Shown: in pieces, positions 37,060 through 44,562 of the stretch
How positions within the stretch are numbered: position 1 is the stretch's first letter
How the letters are laid out: each line of letters begins with the position of its first letter
NCBI RefSeq assembly: GCF_001483135.1
Contig: NZ_LNAL01000006.1
Location: 868,003-932,002 of the forward strand
DNA: 64,000 nucleotides
Direction: 5' to 3'
From: Solirubrum puertoriconensis
GTDB taxonomy: Bacteria; Bacteroidota; Bacteroidia; Cytophagales; Hymenobacteraceae
Translations under genes and position numbers: made by a program
Notes under the pieces: model-generated
Told to the model about the DNA's origin: nothing
The model's database searches: none
The model's input: the letters and a program-made list of their open reading frames with translations, nothing else

Positions 37060-37464
37060 CTAACCGAGCTGGATGCTGGGGTTGATTTGCTGCAAGGCAG
37101 CGATGAACTCCGCTTTGTCGCGCGGCGAAATCATCACTTGGCCGAACTGGTTGTAGCTGATCTTCAGTCGGTCGAGCGACGGGGCCGGCGAGCTGAGCGG
37201 GTTGTTGGTGGGCACAATGCGGGTGATTTGCTGCACCGGCACCTGCCACGTAAATGGGCCCGATTGAATGTGTAAAGTGGCCTTGTCGGTTAGCTCGTAG
37301 CGGGTGTAGAGCACCACGTAAGCCACAAAAGCTGCTACTGCCAAGCACACCAGCGCACCCATAAGGGCACCGTAGAGTAAGTTGGCAACAGCGCTGCCAA
37401 CGATAAGAGCCAGGATAGGGCCAAAAAGCCACCAAGAAACCTTGGCAGGAAATAAGCGCGGCAT
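37060..37464 (-). CDS. PH-domain membrane protein (YyaB-type)
   Basis: 134 residues: two hydrophobic spans (WWLFGPILALIVGSAVANLLYGALMG region and the following one), then a bacterial PH-like domain with YELTDKATLHIQSGPF, IPVxxI-type pattern (VPVQQITRIVPTNN) and FIAALQQINPSI at the end. Lies in the flotillin/PspA cluster, so probably a membrane-associated partner. Function inferred only from context. Confidence 0.7.
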   Translation of the reverse strand: MPRLFPAKVSWWLFGPILALIVGSAVANLLYGALMGALVCLAVAAFVAYVVLYTRYELTDKATLHIQSGPFTWQVPVQQITRIVPTNNPLSSPAPSLDRLKISYNQFGQVMISPRDKAEFIAALQQINPSIQLG

Positions 37465-37634
37465 TGGTTAGTGAATTGAATTAGAAAAGCTCGAAGAAGA
37501 ACTCGAAGGCAAACACGACGACGCGGCCTAGGACTTTGGTGCTTCGGAAAAGCAGCTGAAACGAAAATTCGAGAAGAAATTCGAACAGCACCTCAAATTA
37601 AAGCGGATCGTCGGTGCGCTGCGAGCGAGGGGGA

Positions 37635-38300
37635 TTAGCAGGCGGCATCGAAGGGCTCGATGAGGTAGCAGCGGCGCTGGGCGTCGTAATCGATTACCAA
37701 AGCCGTGTCGCCTTTGCGCAGCTCGGCGTTGGAGGCCGCGCGCACATTCAGCACCAACGCGGCGCCCTCGGCGCGCAACGTGGCCTGGCCGAGCTGGTCG
37801 GCGGAGGTGGGCAGCAGCACCGTGCATACTTTGCCCAAGGGTTTGGCACCGGCTGCGGCATCTTGTTCGAGCGTAGCAAAAAGCCGTACAAATGGCGTGG
37901 TAAGCACTTTAGCCACGAACAAACTGGCCAGCAGCAGCGGCACCAAAAACAGCAGGCCTAGGGCAAAAGAGCTGTTGTGGGTGTAGTGGTTGAGCAGGAT
38001 GCTGCCTACCCACAGGGGCAGCGACACAAAGCCCACGAACACCATCAGCGGCACGCGGCCCAGGTTGAAAAAAGCCAGCGCGTTGTTGAGCCAGTCGACG
38101 CCTAGGTGAGCGTGGTGGCCGTGGTGCAAATCGGAGTTGCCTAGGTGCGCATCGGCAGGGTGGGTGCTTAAGTCGAGCGTTTTAAAATCGAGTAAGCCGA
38201 TAATTACAGTAAGCCAGTACAGCAGCACAAAGATTAGCAGACCGGTAGAGAGCAGATTAGGCGGAGAAACTGCAGCGCGTAATAGTTCTGTCATAAGCAT
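37635..38300 (-). CDS. YqiJ-like OB-fold membrane protein
   Basis: 221 residues. Four hydrophobic segments, a His-rich loop (HHGHHAHLG), and a C-terminal OB-fold-like beta domain (GKVCTVLLPTSADQLGQATL ... GDTALVIDYDAQRRCYLIEP). This matches NfeD/YqiJ proteins that pair with flotillins and modify or stabilise their microdomains. Two alternative starts two codons apart. Ends with a Cys. Confidence 0.75.
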   Translation of the reverse strand: MLMTELLRAAVSPPNLLSTGLLIFVLLYWLTVIIGLLDFKTLDLSTHPADAHLGNSDLHHGHHAHLGVDWLNNALAFFNLGRVPLMVFVGFVSLPLWVGSILLNHYTHNSSFALGLLFLVPLLLASLFVAKVLTTPFVRLFATLEQDAAAGAKPLGKVCTVLLPTSADQLGQATLRAEGAALVLNVRAASNAELRKGDTALVIDYDAQRRCYLIEPFDAAC

Positions 38301-38405
38301 AACGAGGGTAGCTTAAAAGTAGAAGAATTACCGTGGACCAATACGCTGCCATCCGGCAACCGAAGTGAAGAAATTGTTACGCCGCCTAGGTCGAAAAGCC
38401 GAGGC

Positions 38406-38627
38406 TTATTCCGTGGCGTGCAGCCTACGAACTTCCGCTTCCAGCTCTTGCACCCGCTGCTTTAGCCGCCGCATGTGGCGGTGGTTGGCAATGCCGAACA
38501 AAGCCATGCCCGAGGTAAGCATCATTACCGCCTGGCTCGCCCCGATGATGTGCACAATGTGCAAGACCACCGCTGCATAAAGCATGGCCATGGAGGCGTA
38601 GTAGAAAGTTTTCTCGTAGGCGTTCAT
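38406..38627 (-). CDS. Small two-span membrane protein with coiled-coil tail
   Basis: 73 residues: two hydrophobic stretches (YYASMAMLYAAVVLHIVHII; AVMMLTSGMALFGIA) and a charged helix (RRLKQRVQELEAEVRRLH). Same strand and spacing as the cluster genes. The tail could interact with PspA, itself a coiled coil; this is inference. Confidence 0.6.
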   Translation of the reverse strand: MNAYEKTFYYASMAMLYAAVVLHIVHIIGASQAVMMLTSGMALFGIANHRHMRRLKQRVQELEAEVRRLHATE

Positions 38628-38678
38628 CGGGGTAAAATGAGGCCAGAAGCGGTTGCTAGAGGGCGGCCCTAGGTCGGG

Positions 38679-38918
38679 CTACTGCCGCTCAGGGGCGGAC
38701 GGCAAAGCCTGGGGTGGCTGGTTCTGGTTAGCCGCATTCGTGCGGCGGTTATAACGCGAAATCGCCGCTATGGCAAAGGTGAAGCTAAACAACACCAGGG
38801 TGGGCGCCACCCCTTTGTGCAGCCAATGCCCCGCCCGGCCCGCAATGCTGATAATGATCATGCAAAGCGCCAGCACCAAAAACCGTTTTTCTTCGGGGTT
38901 CATCTGTTCGAGTCTCAT
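38679..38918 (-). CDS. Small two-span membrane protein
   Basis: 79 residues: charged start MRLEQMNPEEKR, spans FLVLALCMIIISIAG and VLFSFTFAIAAIS, and a polar Asn/Gln/Pro tail. It lies 31 bases downstream of pspA on the minus strand, consistent with membership in the envelope-stress cluster. No family recognised. Confidence 0.6.
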   Translation of the reverse strand: MRLEQMNPEEKRFLVLALCMIIISIAGRAGHWLHKGVAPTLVLFSFTFAIAAISRYNRRTNAANQNQPPQALPSAPERQ

Positions 38919-38949
38919 GGGATGCTGTTCAAGTAATTGCCTAGGTGCG

Positions 38950-39669
38950 CTATTGCTGCGGCTGCTCGGCGAGGCCCAGCTTCTGCTTCAGGGCCTGCAA
39001 ATCGGCGGCCGCTTTGCCACCGGCGCTTTGCTCCAAGGCCTTGTCAATTTCCTGATCGACGGTGCGGCTTTCCTGTGCGATTTCGCCGTACGATTCGGCC
39101 AGGGCTTCTTCCACGGCCACCTTCTCCTTCATGCGCTCGAGCAGGGCCACCGTGCCCGACGAATCGAGCTGGGCCAGCTGCTTGTTGATGGTTTTCGTAG
39201 CCGAGCTCACGGCGGCGCGGGCCTTCAGCGTTTTCAGCTCGTTTTCCCAGGTGCCAATGGTTTGCTTCAGGGTTTGCACGTTGGCATCGAGCTGCTGCGC
39301 CGAGACTTCAAACTTTTGCTGATCGGCGGCGGCCCGCTCGGCCTGGGCTTCGTTTTCGGTTTTCTTACCTAGGGCTTCGCTGGCGAGGCGGTCGGCCTCG
39401 GCGGTGGCCAGGTCGCCGCGGTGGGCGCGCTGTAGCAGCAGCACCGCCTTGGTTTCGTAGTCCTGGGCTTTGGTGCGGAAGCTTGCGGCCTCGTTGCGGC
39501 TCCGGATGGCCATGGCTTTCACCTCGGCTAGGGCGTGCAAGCTTTTGTCGAGGTCCTGGCGCAAGTCGCGCAGGCCTTGCTCGGTCATCTTGATGGGGTC
39601 TTCAAGCTGATCGACTGCGGAGTTGGCTTCGGCCTGACCAATCTTAAACAAGCGGGAAAAGATGTTCAT
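38950..39669 (-). CDS. pspA: PspA/IM30 family protein
   Basis: 239 residues, nearly all helix: MNIFSRLFKIGQAEANSAVDQLEDPIKMTEQGLRDL is the start pattern of PspA (amphipathic helix 0 then helix 1 with the DP motif), followed by two long coiled-coil helices. PspA proteins assemble ESCRT-III-like polymers on damaged inner membrane. Length is typical. Followed by membrane proteins and flotillin, the usual company. Confidence 0.92.
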   Translation of the reverse strand: MNIFSRLFKIGQAEANSAVDQLEDPIKMTEQGLRDLRQDLDKSLHALAEVKAMAIRSRNEAASFRTKAQDYETKAVLLLQRAHRGDLATAEADRLASEALGKKTENEAQAERAAADQQKFEVSAQQLDANVQTLKQTIGTWENELKTLKARAAVSSATKTINKQLAQLDSSGTVALLERMKEKVAVEEALAESYGEIAQESRTVDQEIDKALEQSAGGKAAADLQALKQKLGLAEQPQQ

Positions 39670-39790
39670 GGCGTTACTGGGGTTGATAGTTCGAAGAGAA
39701 AATGAGGTGACAACAAGGGCAAAGGCGCGGCCATGCCCCGGGCACCTAGGGCTGTTGGCAAACCGGCTGCGAGTAAGCTGCAGGCAGAAA

Positions 39791-40213
39791 TTAAGAGGCT
39801 AGTACGGGCGCGGCCACGCCGCGCGAAAACTCAATCAGCTCGTCGGAAAACTCCGTGAGCAGCAGGCTAAGCGAGTTGAGCACGGCTTCAAGCTCCGATT
39901 GGTCGAGGGTTTCGATTTGCAGCGTGTCGCGGAAAATCACTTTGCGGCCCGATTCGTCGAGGGCAAAAGCCCCGTGAATGATGTCGCGGTTTTTCTGCAG
40001 CAGGCGTTGGTACACCTCGCACGATGGGGCCGGCAGCTCCAGCAGGTATTGCTCCATAATCAGGAGCGGCTCGCCACAACCCAGCACCAGGTTGCGGATG
40101 CCCAGCGCCGGGTTGTCAACCACCAATACGCCGTCGTGCTCGTCGGCGTGGCGGATATCGAAACCAAGCGCCAGCAGGTAGTTCTTAACAGTAGCGAAGT
40201 AGCGGTTGGGCAT
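39791..40213 (-). CDS. YbjN/Tir-chaperone-like protein
   Basis: 140 residues with the alpha-beta pattern of the YbjN/CesT-like superfamily: YFATVKNYLLALGF, the hydrophobic central strand, GAFALDESGRKVIFRDTL and a final Leu-rich helix. Related genes lie beside pspA in many genomes. Probably the first gene of the cluster; the promoter is described separately. Binding partner unknown. Confidence 0.7.
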   Translation of the reverse strand: MPNRYFATVKNYLLALGFDIRHADEHDGVLVVDNPALGIRNLVLGCGEPLLIMEQYLLELPAPSCEVYQRLLQKNRDIIHGAFALDESGRKVIFRDTLQIETLDQSELEAVLNSLSLLLTEFSDELIEFSRGVAAPVLAS

Positions 40214-40333
40214 ATGCGGCAGTATTGGCGGTGTGGTAGTAGCGGAAGGTAACCAAACTTAGCTGGGTTGCCAATGCTCAAAAAAGTAGCGGTGGCAGGT
40301 GTTGGTTGCGGTGTTTGTGGTAGATTTACGACA

Positions 40334-40373
40334 CAACATTACTGAAAGTTTTAGATGTGCTCAAAGTTTGAGC
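40334..40373 (-). promoter_or_regulatory. Promoter of the PspA cluster with overlapping operator
   Basis: On the minus strand: -33 TTTG (40362-40365), 20-base spacer, -7 TAATGTTG (40334-40341), one mismatch from TAnnTTTG. The -33 lies inside a perfect 15-base palindrome GCTCAAAGTTTGAGC (40359-40373). It is between the cluster and the divergent XRE/S24 gene, so this regulator most likely binds here and controls both. Confidence 0.55.
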
Positions 40374-40392
40374 GTAAAATTTTTTCGGCAGA

Positions 40393-41166
40393 ATGTCCTA
40401 CATCGGAAATAATATTCGGAAGATTCGTGCGGTTAAAAAGCTGAGCCAGGCAGCTTTTGCTGAATTGTTTGGTTTGGCGCGACCAAGTGTTGGGGCCTAC
40501 GAAGAAGGTCGCTCTGAGCCAAAAATGGAGACGCTCATTCAGATTGCTCAACATTTTGGCTTATCGGTTGACTTGCTACTAACAAGAGAGCTTACCGTAA
40601 ACGACCTCTACCGCTTCGATATATTTCAGCAGGAGTTGAAGGCTGCACCAGCGCCCGATGTGAAAGCCGAAGCCGACAAACAGGCCCACCTAACGCCGCT
40701 AGTGCCCGCCGACCGGGTGCTCGAGTACATTGTGCACCACCACAACCCGCAGTTCATCGACGAGCTAACTGCCCTCACGTTTCCGCACCGCCTCGGGCCG
40801 GCCACGCGGGCTTTCGAACTTAGTGGGGCCGATATGCACCCCACGCTGCGCCATCACGATGTGGTGCTGTGCTGCCCCGTGGATAAGGCCGCGCCCGTGC
40901 TGCGCGTGGGCGAGGTGTACGCATTCGTGATCCAAAACCGCTTGCTGGTGCGCCGCCTGGCCGAGCGCCTGCCCGATAGCCCCGTGCTGCGCCTGCGCGC
41001 CGACAACCCCGATTACCCCGTGCAGGAATTTGACCTGGGGCAGGCCCTGGAAATTTGGGAGGTAAAGGCCGTATTCAGCACCCACCTGCGCCCGCCGGCC
41101 GTGCTCGAAGACCGCGTAAGCAAGCTAGAGCGGCAAGTAGAAGAACTGCTAACGCGGTTGCAGTAG
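40393..41166 (+). CDS. XRE-type regulator with S24-like domain lacking catalytic Ser
   Basis: 257 residues. HTH_3 domain at about 5-60 (IRKIRAVKKLSQAAFAELFG, ARPSVGAYEEGRSEPK). An S24/LexA-like domain follows at about 130-225, but the usual G(D/N)SMxP motif reads GADMHP near residue 145, with Asp where Ser is expected, so self-cleavage looks impossible. C-terminal coiled coil (DRVSKLERQVEELLTRL). Divergent from the PspA cluster and preceded by a palindrome. Probable sensor/repressor of envelope stress; the signal would act other than by autoproteolysis. Confidence 0.8.
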   Translation: MSYIGNNIRKIRAVKKLSQAAFAELFGLARPSVGAYEEGRSEPKMETLIQIAQHFGLSVDLLLTRELTVNDLYRFDIFQQELKAAPAPDVKAEADKQAHLTPLVPADRVLEYIVHHHNPQFIDELTALTFPHRLGPATRAFELSGADMHPTLRHHDVVLCCPVDKAAPVLRVGEVYAFVIQNRLLVRRLAERLPDSPVLRLRADNPDYPVQEFDLGQALEIWEVKAVFSTHLRPPAVLEDRVSKLERQVEELLTRLQ

Positions 41167-41244
41167 CCCGGGCGGCTGTATATTTCAAGCCGCAAAACGC
41201 GCGGGCAACACGTCAGCGGCCCGCGTGCTACTCCCCACAACCGC

Positions 41245-41712
41245 ATGAGCCAACTTACCATCAGCAGCCTCGCCGACCTCGAGCAGTACGAGGGGCAAAT
41301 GCTAGGCACCTCCGAGTACCACACCATCAGCCAGGAGCAAATCAACAGCTTTGCCGCCGCCACGCTCGATTTTCAGTGGATACACACCGACGCGGAGCGC
41401 GCCCAACGCGAGTCGCCGTTTAAGGCCACCATTGCGCACGGCTACCTTACGGTGGCGTTGTTGCCTTACCTCTGGCAGCAGATTGTGCGCATCGAGAACC
41501 TGAAGATGCAGGTGAACTACGAAATCGAGAGCCTGCGCTTTAACCAGCCCGTGGCTGTGAATAGCGAGGTGCGCTTGTTGGCCAAGCTGTTGTCGGTGAA
41601 GAACCTACGCGGCATTGCCAAAGCGAGCATCGAGGTAATTTTGGAAGTGAAGGACAGCAAGAAGCCCGCATACACAGGTATTGTCACCTTCCTGTACCAC
41701 TTCAACGACTAG
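41245..41712 (+). CDS. MaoC family (R)-hydratase
   Basis: 155 residues with a hot-dog fold: catalytic Asp/His pair in DFQWIHTD near residue 43 and IAHGYLT near 73. MaoC/PhaJ hydratases add water to trans-2-enoyl-CoA to give (R)-3-hydroxyacyl-CoA. Length is normal. It has its own terminator. Starts 78 bases after the XRE gene; no functional link is evident. Confidence 0.88.
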   Translation: MSQLTISSLADLEQYEGQMLGTSEYHTISQEQINSFAAATLDFQWIHTDAERAQRESPFKATIAHGYLTVALLPYLWQQIVRIENLKMQVNYEIESLRFNQPVAVNSEVRLLAKLLSVKNLRGIAKASIEVILEVKDSKKPAYTGIVTFLYHFND

Positions 41713-41739
41713 GTAGCTGTAGCTACAGCTAAATAAAGC

Positions 41740-41790
41740 AAACCGCCAGCACTTGCCTTTCGAGGTGAAGTGCCGGCGGTTTACTTTTTG
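41740..41790 (+). terminator. Terminator of the MaoC gene
   Basis: AAACCGCCAGCACTT / AAGTGCCGGCGGTTT stem with one bulge, then ACTTTTTG. Confidence 0.85.
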
Positions 41791-41807
41791 TAAGAGGTGC
41801 CAGTAGC

Positions 41808-41907
41808 GTAGCGCGGGCTCCAGCCCGCGTTTTCCAGCACGAAATCGTTTGGCTAGACCTGCGCGGTACCTGCTGTTCTGGCAAACGCGGGCTAAAGCCC
41901 GCGCTAC
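41808..41907. repeat. Inverted repeat of the GTAGCGCGG family
   Basis: Arms GTAGCGCGGGCTCCAGCCCGCG and CGCGGGCTAAAGCCCGCGCTAC, each also self-complementary, with a 50-base centre. Single-layer relative of the nested elements. Confidence 0.8.
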
Positions 41908-41998
41908 ATCCATTTACCGCAAAGGTTATCCCGCTTGAGGCGCGTTGGCTGAATAGACGCCTTCAGATTTTGCGTGTTGCACAGCCCTAGGTGCCGCG

Positions 41999-42415
41999 CT
42001 ACTCTTGCTCGAACAGGGGCAAGTAGCCCAGTATCTGCAAAGTCCCCACAATGAGAAAGCCCAACCCAATAACTACAGCGAAGCCAATGCCGGTTGGCTT
42101 TTCGGTGGCGAAGTCGGCATTTTCGGGGTTCTGCGGATCATAGATTACTTCTACCTCTTGGCCCACCGTGTACCTGCCGGCTTCCACGAGCGACTCGGTA
42201 TCGGTGGTGATTTGGCCGCCACCCCGGACGGAAAACTGCACCATAGAAGTAAGCAAGCCGCTGCGCGAAGGCGTTTGCCCGATGAGGGTAGCCTTGCTGC
42301 GCACGCCGCGTTGCGCGCGCGTTTGCTGACTGCGCCGGGCGTACAAGCCCGTGAACATGAAGAACAGCCCCATGGCAGCGAAAACAACGGACTCGACGTG
42401 GAAAGAAGGATTCAT
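41999..42415 (-). CDS. DUF3592 membrane protein
   Basis: 138 residues from MNPSFHVESVVF; the frame extends seven codons upstream. Span 1 VVFAAMGLFFMFTGLY, beta domain (SMVQFSVRGGGQITTDTES ... VGQEVEVIYDPQNPENADF), span 2 IGFAVVIGLGFLIVGTLQIL. VEVIYDPxNP is the DUF3592 signature. Third paralogue in this window. Function unknown. Confidence 0.75.
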   Translation of the reverse strand: MNPSFHVESVVFAAMGLFFMFTGLYARRSQQTRAQRGVRSKATLIGQTPSRSGLLTSMVQFSVRGGGQITTDTESLVEAGRYTVGQEVEVIYDPQNPENADFATEKPTGIGFAVVIGLGFLIVGTLQILGYLPLFEQE

Positions 42416-42484
42416 GAGGGGGAGGAGCGGAGTCAAAAACTCCGAAAGCTAGTGCCCGTCAGCAAATATTCAAGCACTCAACTA

Positions 42485-42515
42485 TTGCTTACTTACTAGT
42501 AAGTAAGTACGTTTG
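42485..42515 (+). promoter_or_regulatory. TetR promoter with operator in the spacer
   Basis: TTG (42485-42487), exactly 20 bases, then TACGTTTG (42508-42515, TAnnTTTG). The 20-base spacer is a perfect palindrome CTTACTTACTAGTAAGTAAG. The ATG follows seven bases after the -7 element, so the mRNA is nearly leaderless. A half-site TAGTAAGTAAG recurs after the TetR gene near 43132, ahead of the hydrolase. Confidence 0.75.
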
Positions 42516-42521
42516 GGCGTT

Positions 42522-43115
42522 ATGTCTGCTCAAGCAACGTCCTCCGCTTACGATACCCGCACCCGCATACTTGACCTAGGCGAGCAGTTTATGCTGGCCC
42601 GTGGGTTTAATGCGTTCAGCTACCAGCACATTGCCAAGGAGTTGGAGGTGAAGCCGGCGGCCATTCACTACCATTTTCCGAGCAAGGAAGACCTAGGCGT
42701 GGCCATTATTCGGCGGCAACTCAACCGCTTGCACAAATGGCGCGGCTTACCGCGCGTAACCGAGCTTACGCCCACGCAGCAGTTCGATGCTTTGCTCGAG
42801 GTGTATCATGGCCGCGTAACCGAACGGCAGCAGGTGTGCTTTTTCGGGGCCTTGGCCGCTGATTTTCAGACGCTGCCCGAAGCCATGCAGCAGGAGCTGC
42901 GCACCTTCACCACGGAGCTAACCGAGTGGGTAGCTGGGGTGTTGGCCGCCGGGCGCGAAGCAGGCACCATGCACTTTAGGGGGCACCCGGTTTCGAAGGC
43001 CTCGCAGGTGCTCACCACCTTGGCCGGTGCGCTGCAGGTAGCGCGCGTGTACGATGCGCGCCAGTACGAACGCATTGTAGCGCAGCTACGCACCGAGCTG
43101 CTGGAGCCCGCCTGA
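42522..43115 (+). CDS. TetR family transcriptional regulator
   Basis: 198 residues from MSAQATSS; a closely upstream ATG at 42513 would start before the transcript. TetR HTH: ILDLGEQFMLARGFNAFSYQHIAKELEVKPAAIHYHFPSKEDL region at about 15-60. Ligand-binding C-terminal helices differ as usual. Operator placement suggests autorepression; the downstream alpha/beta hydrolase, preceded by a half-site, is the likely target. Confidence 0.9.
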   Translation: MSAQATSSAYDTRTRILDLGEQFMLARGFNAFSYQHIAKELEVKPAAIHYHFPSKEDLGVAIIRRQLNRLHKWRGLPRVTELTPTQQFDALLEVYHGRVTERQQVCFFGALAADFQTLPEAMQQELRTFTTELTEWVAGVLAAGREAGTMHFRGHPVSKASQVLTTLAGALQVARVYDARQYERIVAQLRTELLEPA

Positions 43116-43194
43116 GCGCCGGCTGTGGCTTAGTAAGTAAGAAAGCGGCGCCAATGCGGCGCCCCATGTGTCACCTTATAACATTACCCTAGTT

Positions 43195-44121
43195 ATGGTG
43201 AATACGTATTCGCCCGCGTACGACCGCGCCGCGACCCTCATGCCCCCACTTGTTTCGCCTTCGGAGTTTCGGTACGCCGAGCCGCCCGGCATTGGGTGGG
43301 TGCGGCTGAAGTTCCGAGTGCTTTCGGCTATTTCAACCGAGCTGGCGTTTCGCGAGGCGTGGCGCATGTTCTGCACGCCGCGGCGGCTACCTCGCAAAAA
43401 GTGGGAAGAGGCCGCGCTAGCCACGGCCCGGGCTTTTCGGGTGCCGTTTGAGCGGGGCTCGTTGGCCGCTTACGAATGGAATCCCAAGGGCCAGCGCACC
43501 GTGCTGATGGTGCACGGCTGGGAGCACCGTGCTGCTTTTTGGGGCGTGTTTGTGGATGCGCTGGTGCGCGCCGGCTACCGCGTAGTAGCTTTTGATGGGC
43601 CCGCCCACGGCGACTCCAGTACGGGCCGCCGCACCAACCTGCCGCAGTACGGCCGCGCCACCCAAACCGTAGCCAACCACCTAGGCGAGGTGTGGGCGGT
43701 GGTTAGCCACTCCTTCGGCGCGGCTACCACGGCGGGGCTGCCGGTGGTGTTCAACCAGGGCCAAGGGCTGCCTAGGTTGGTGCTGATGAGCGCCCCCGGC
43801 AACACGCCCGCCGTGGCCCAACGCTTCGCCGATTTGCTGCACCTATCGCCCAAGGTGCTGGCCCGCATGGCGCGCCACGTGCGCGAGCAGCACGGCCGCG
43901 ATGCCGAGAGCTTCAGCCTAACCCAAGCCGGTCCGCGCGTGCAGGCCGAGCGCGTAATGCTGCTCCACGACTGCAACGACGACTCAGTGCCGTTTACGGA
44001 GGCGCAAGAAGTTGCCCGCAACTGGCCCGGCCTGGATTTTCGGCCCACCAATGGCCTAGGTCATAACAAGATCATGCGCGACAAAGGGGTGATTCGGCAG
44101 GTGGTAGAGTTTTTGGGGTAG
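43195..44121 (+). CDS. Alpha/beta hydrolase
   Basis: About 308 residues (start at 43195 or 43240). MVHGWEHRAAFW oxyanion loop near residue 113, FDGPAHGDSS, nucleophile elbow SHSFGA near 180, Asp in DCNDDSVPF, His in GLGHNKI near 293. No signal peptide. Follows the TetR gene, so probably regulated by it. Substrate unknown. Confidence 0.82.
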   Translation: MVNTYSPAYDRAATLMPPLVSPSEFRYAEPPGIGWVRLKFRVLSAISTELAFREAWRMFCTPRRLPRKKWEEAALATARAFRVPFERGSLAAYEWNPKGQRTVLMVHGWEHRAAFWGVFVDALVRAGYRVVAFDGPAHGDSSTGRRTNLPQYGRATQTVANHLGEVWAVVSHSFGAATTAGLPVVFNQGQGLPRLVLMSAPGNTPAVAQRFADLLHLSPKVLARMARHVREQHGRDAESFSLTQAGPRVQAERVMLLHDCNDDSVPFTEAQEVARNWPGLDFRPTNGLGHNKIMRDKGVIRQVVEFLG

Positions 44122-44126
44122 CCGTT

Positions 44127-44555
44127 CCCCCGGCTGTCATTGCGAGGACGAAGGACGAAACAATCGGTCTTGGGCCGGGCACAACTCTTCACCCAGCACT
44201 AAGCGAAACCGACCAAGGGTGTAGCGCGGACTCTGCAAGTCCGCGTCCGCAGATAGTAATTTTTGTTTTCCGGACCTAGGGATGCAACGCGGTGTAGCGT
44301 GGGCTTGGCTACGCCTTCCTTCGGTTCAGCCCGCGTTTGCTAGAACAAGCGGTAGCGCCCGGTTGCGAAACAACGGCATCATGCAAGCCTGCGCGGACTG
44401 AAGTCCGCGCTACACCGCGCAACGATTAAGATTACTATCTGCGGACGCGGACTTGCAGAGTCCGCGCTACAGCAGGCGGCGCTTTTTGGTTACTACGGGA
44501 ACAGATCTACCCAGCCCAGGACCGATTGCTTCGTCCTCGCAATGACAGCCGGGGG
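44127..44555. repeat. Nested inverted-repeat intergenic element (largest copy)
   Basis: Outer arms CCCCCGGCTGTCATTGCGAG (44127) and complement ending 44555; inner arms 44221-44260 and 44431-44470 are 40-bp perfect complements; a third layer with GTGTAGCG and CGCGCTACACCGCGC lies between. The same outer sequence type begins the element at 1317. Noncoding. Confidence 0.85.
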
Positions 44556-44562
44556 ATAGAGG

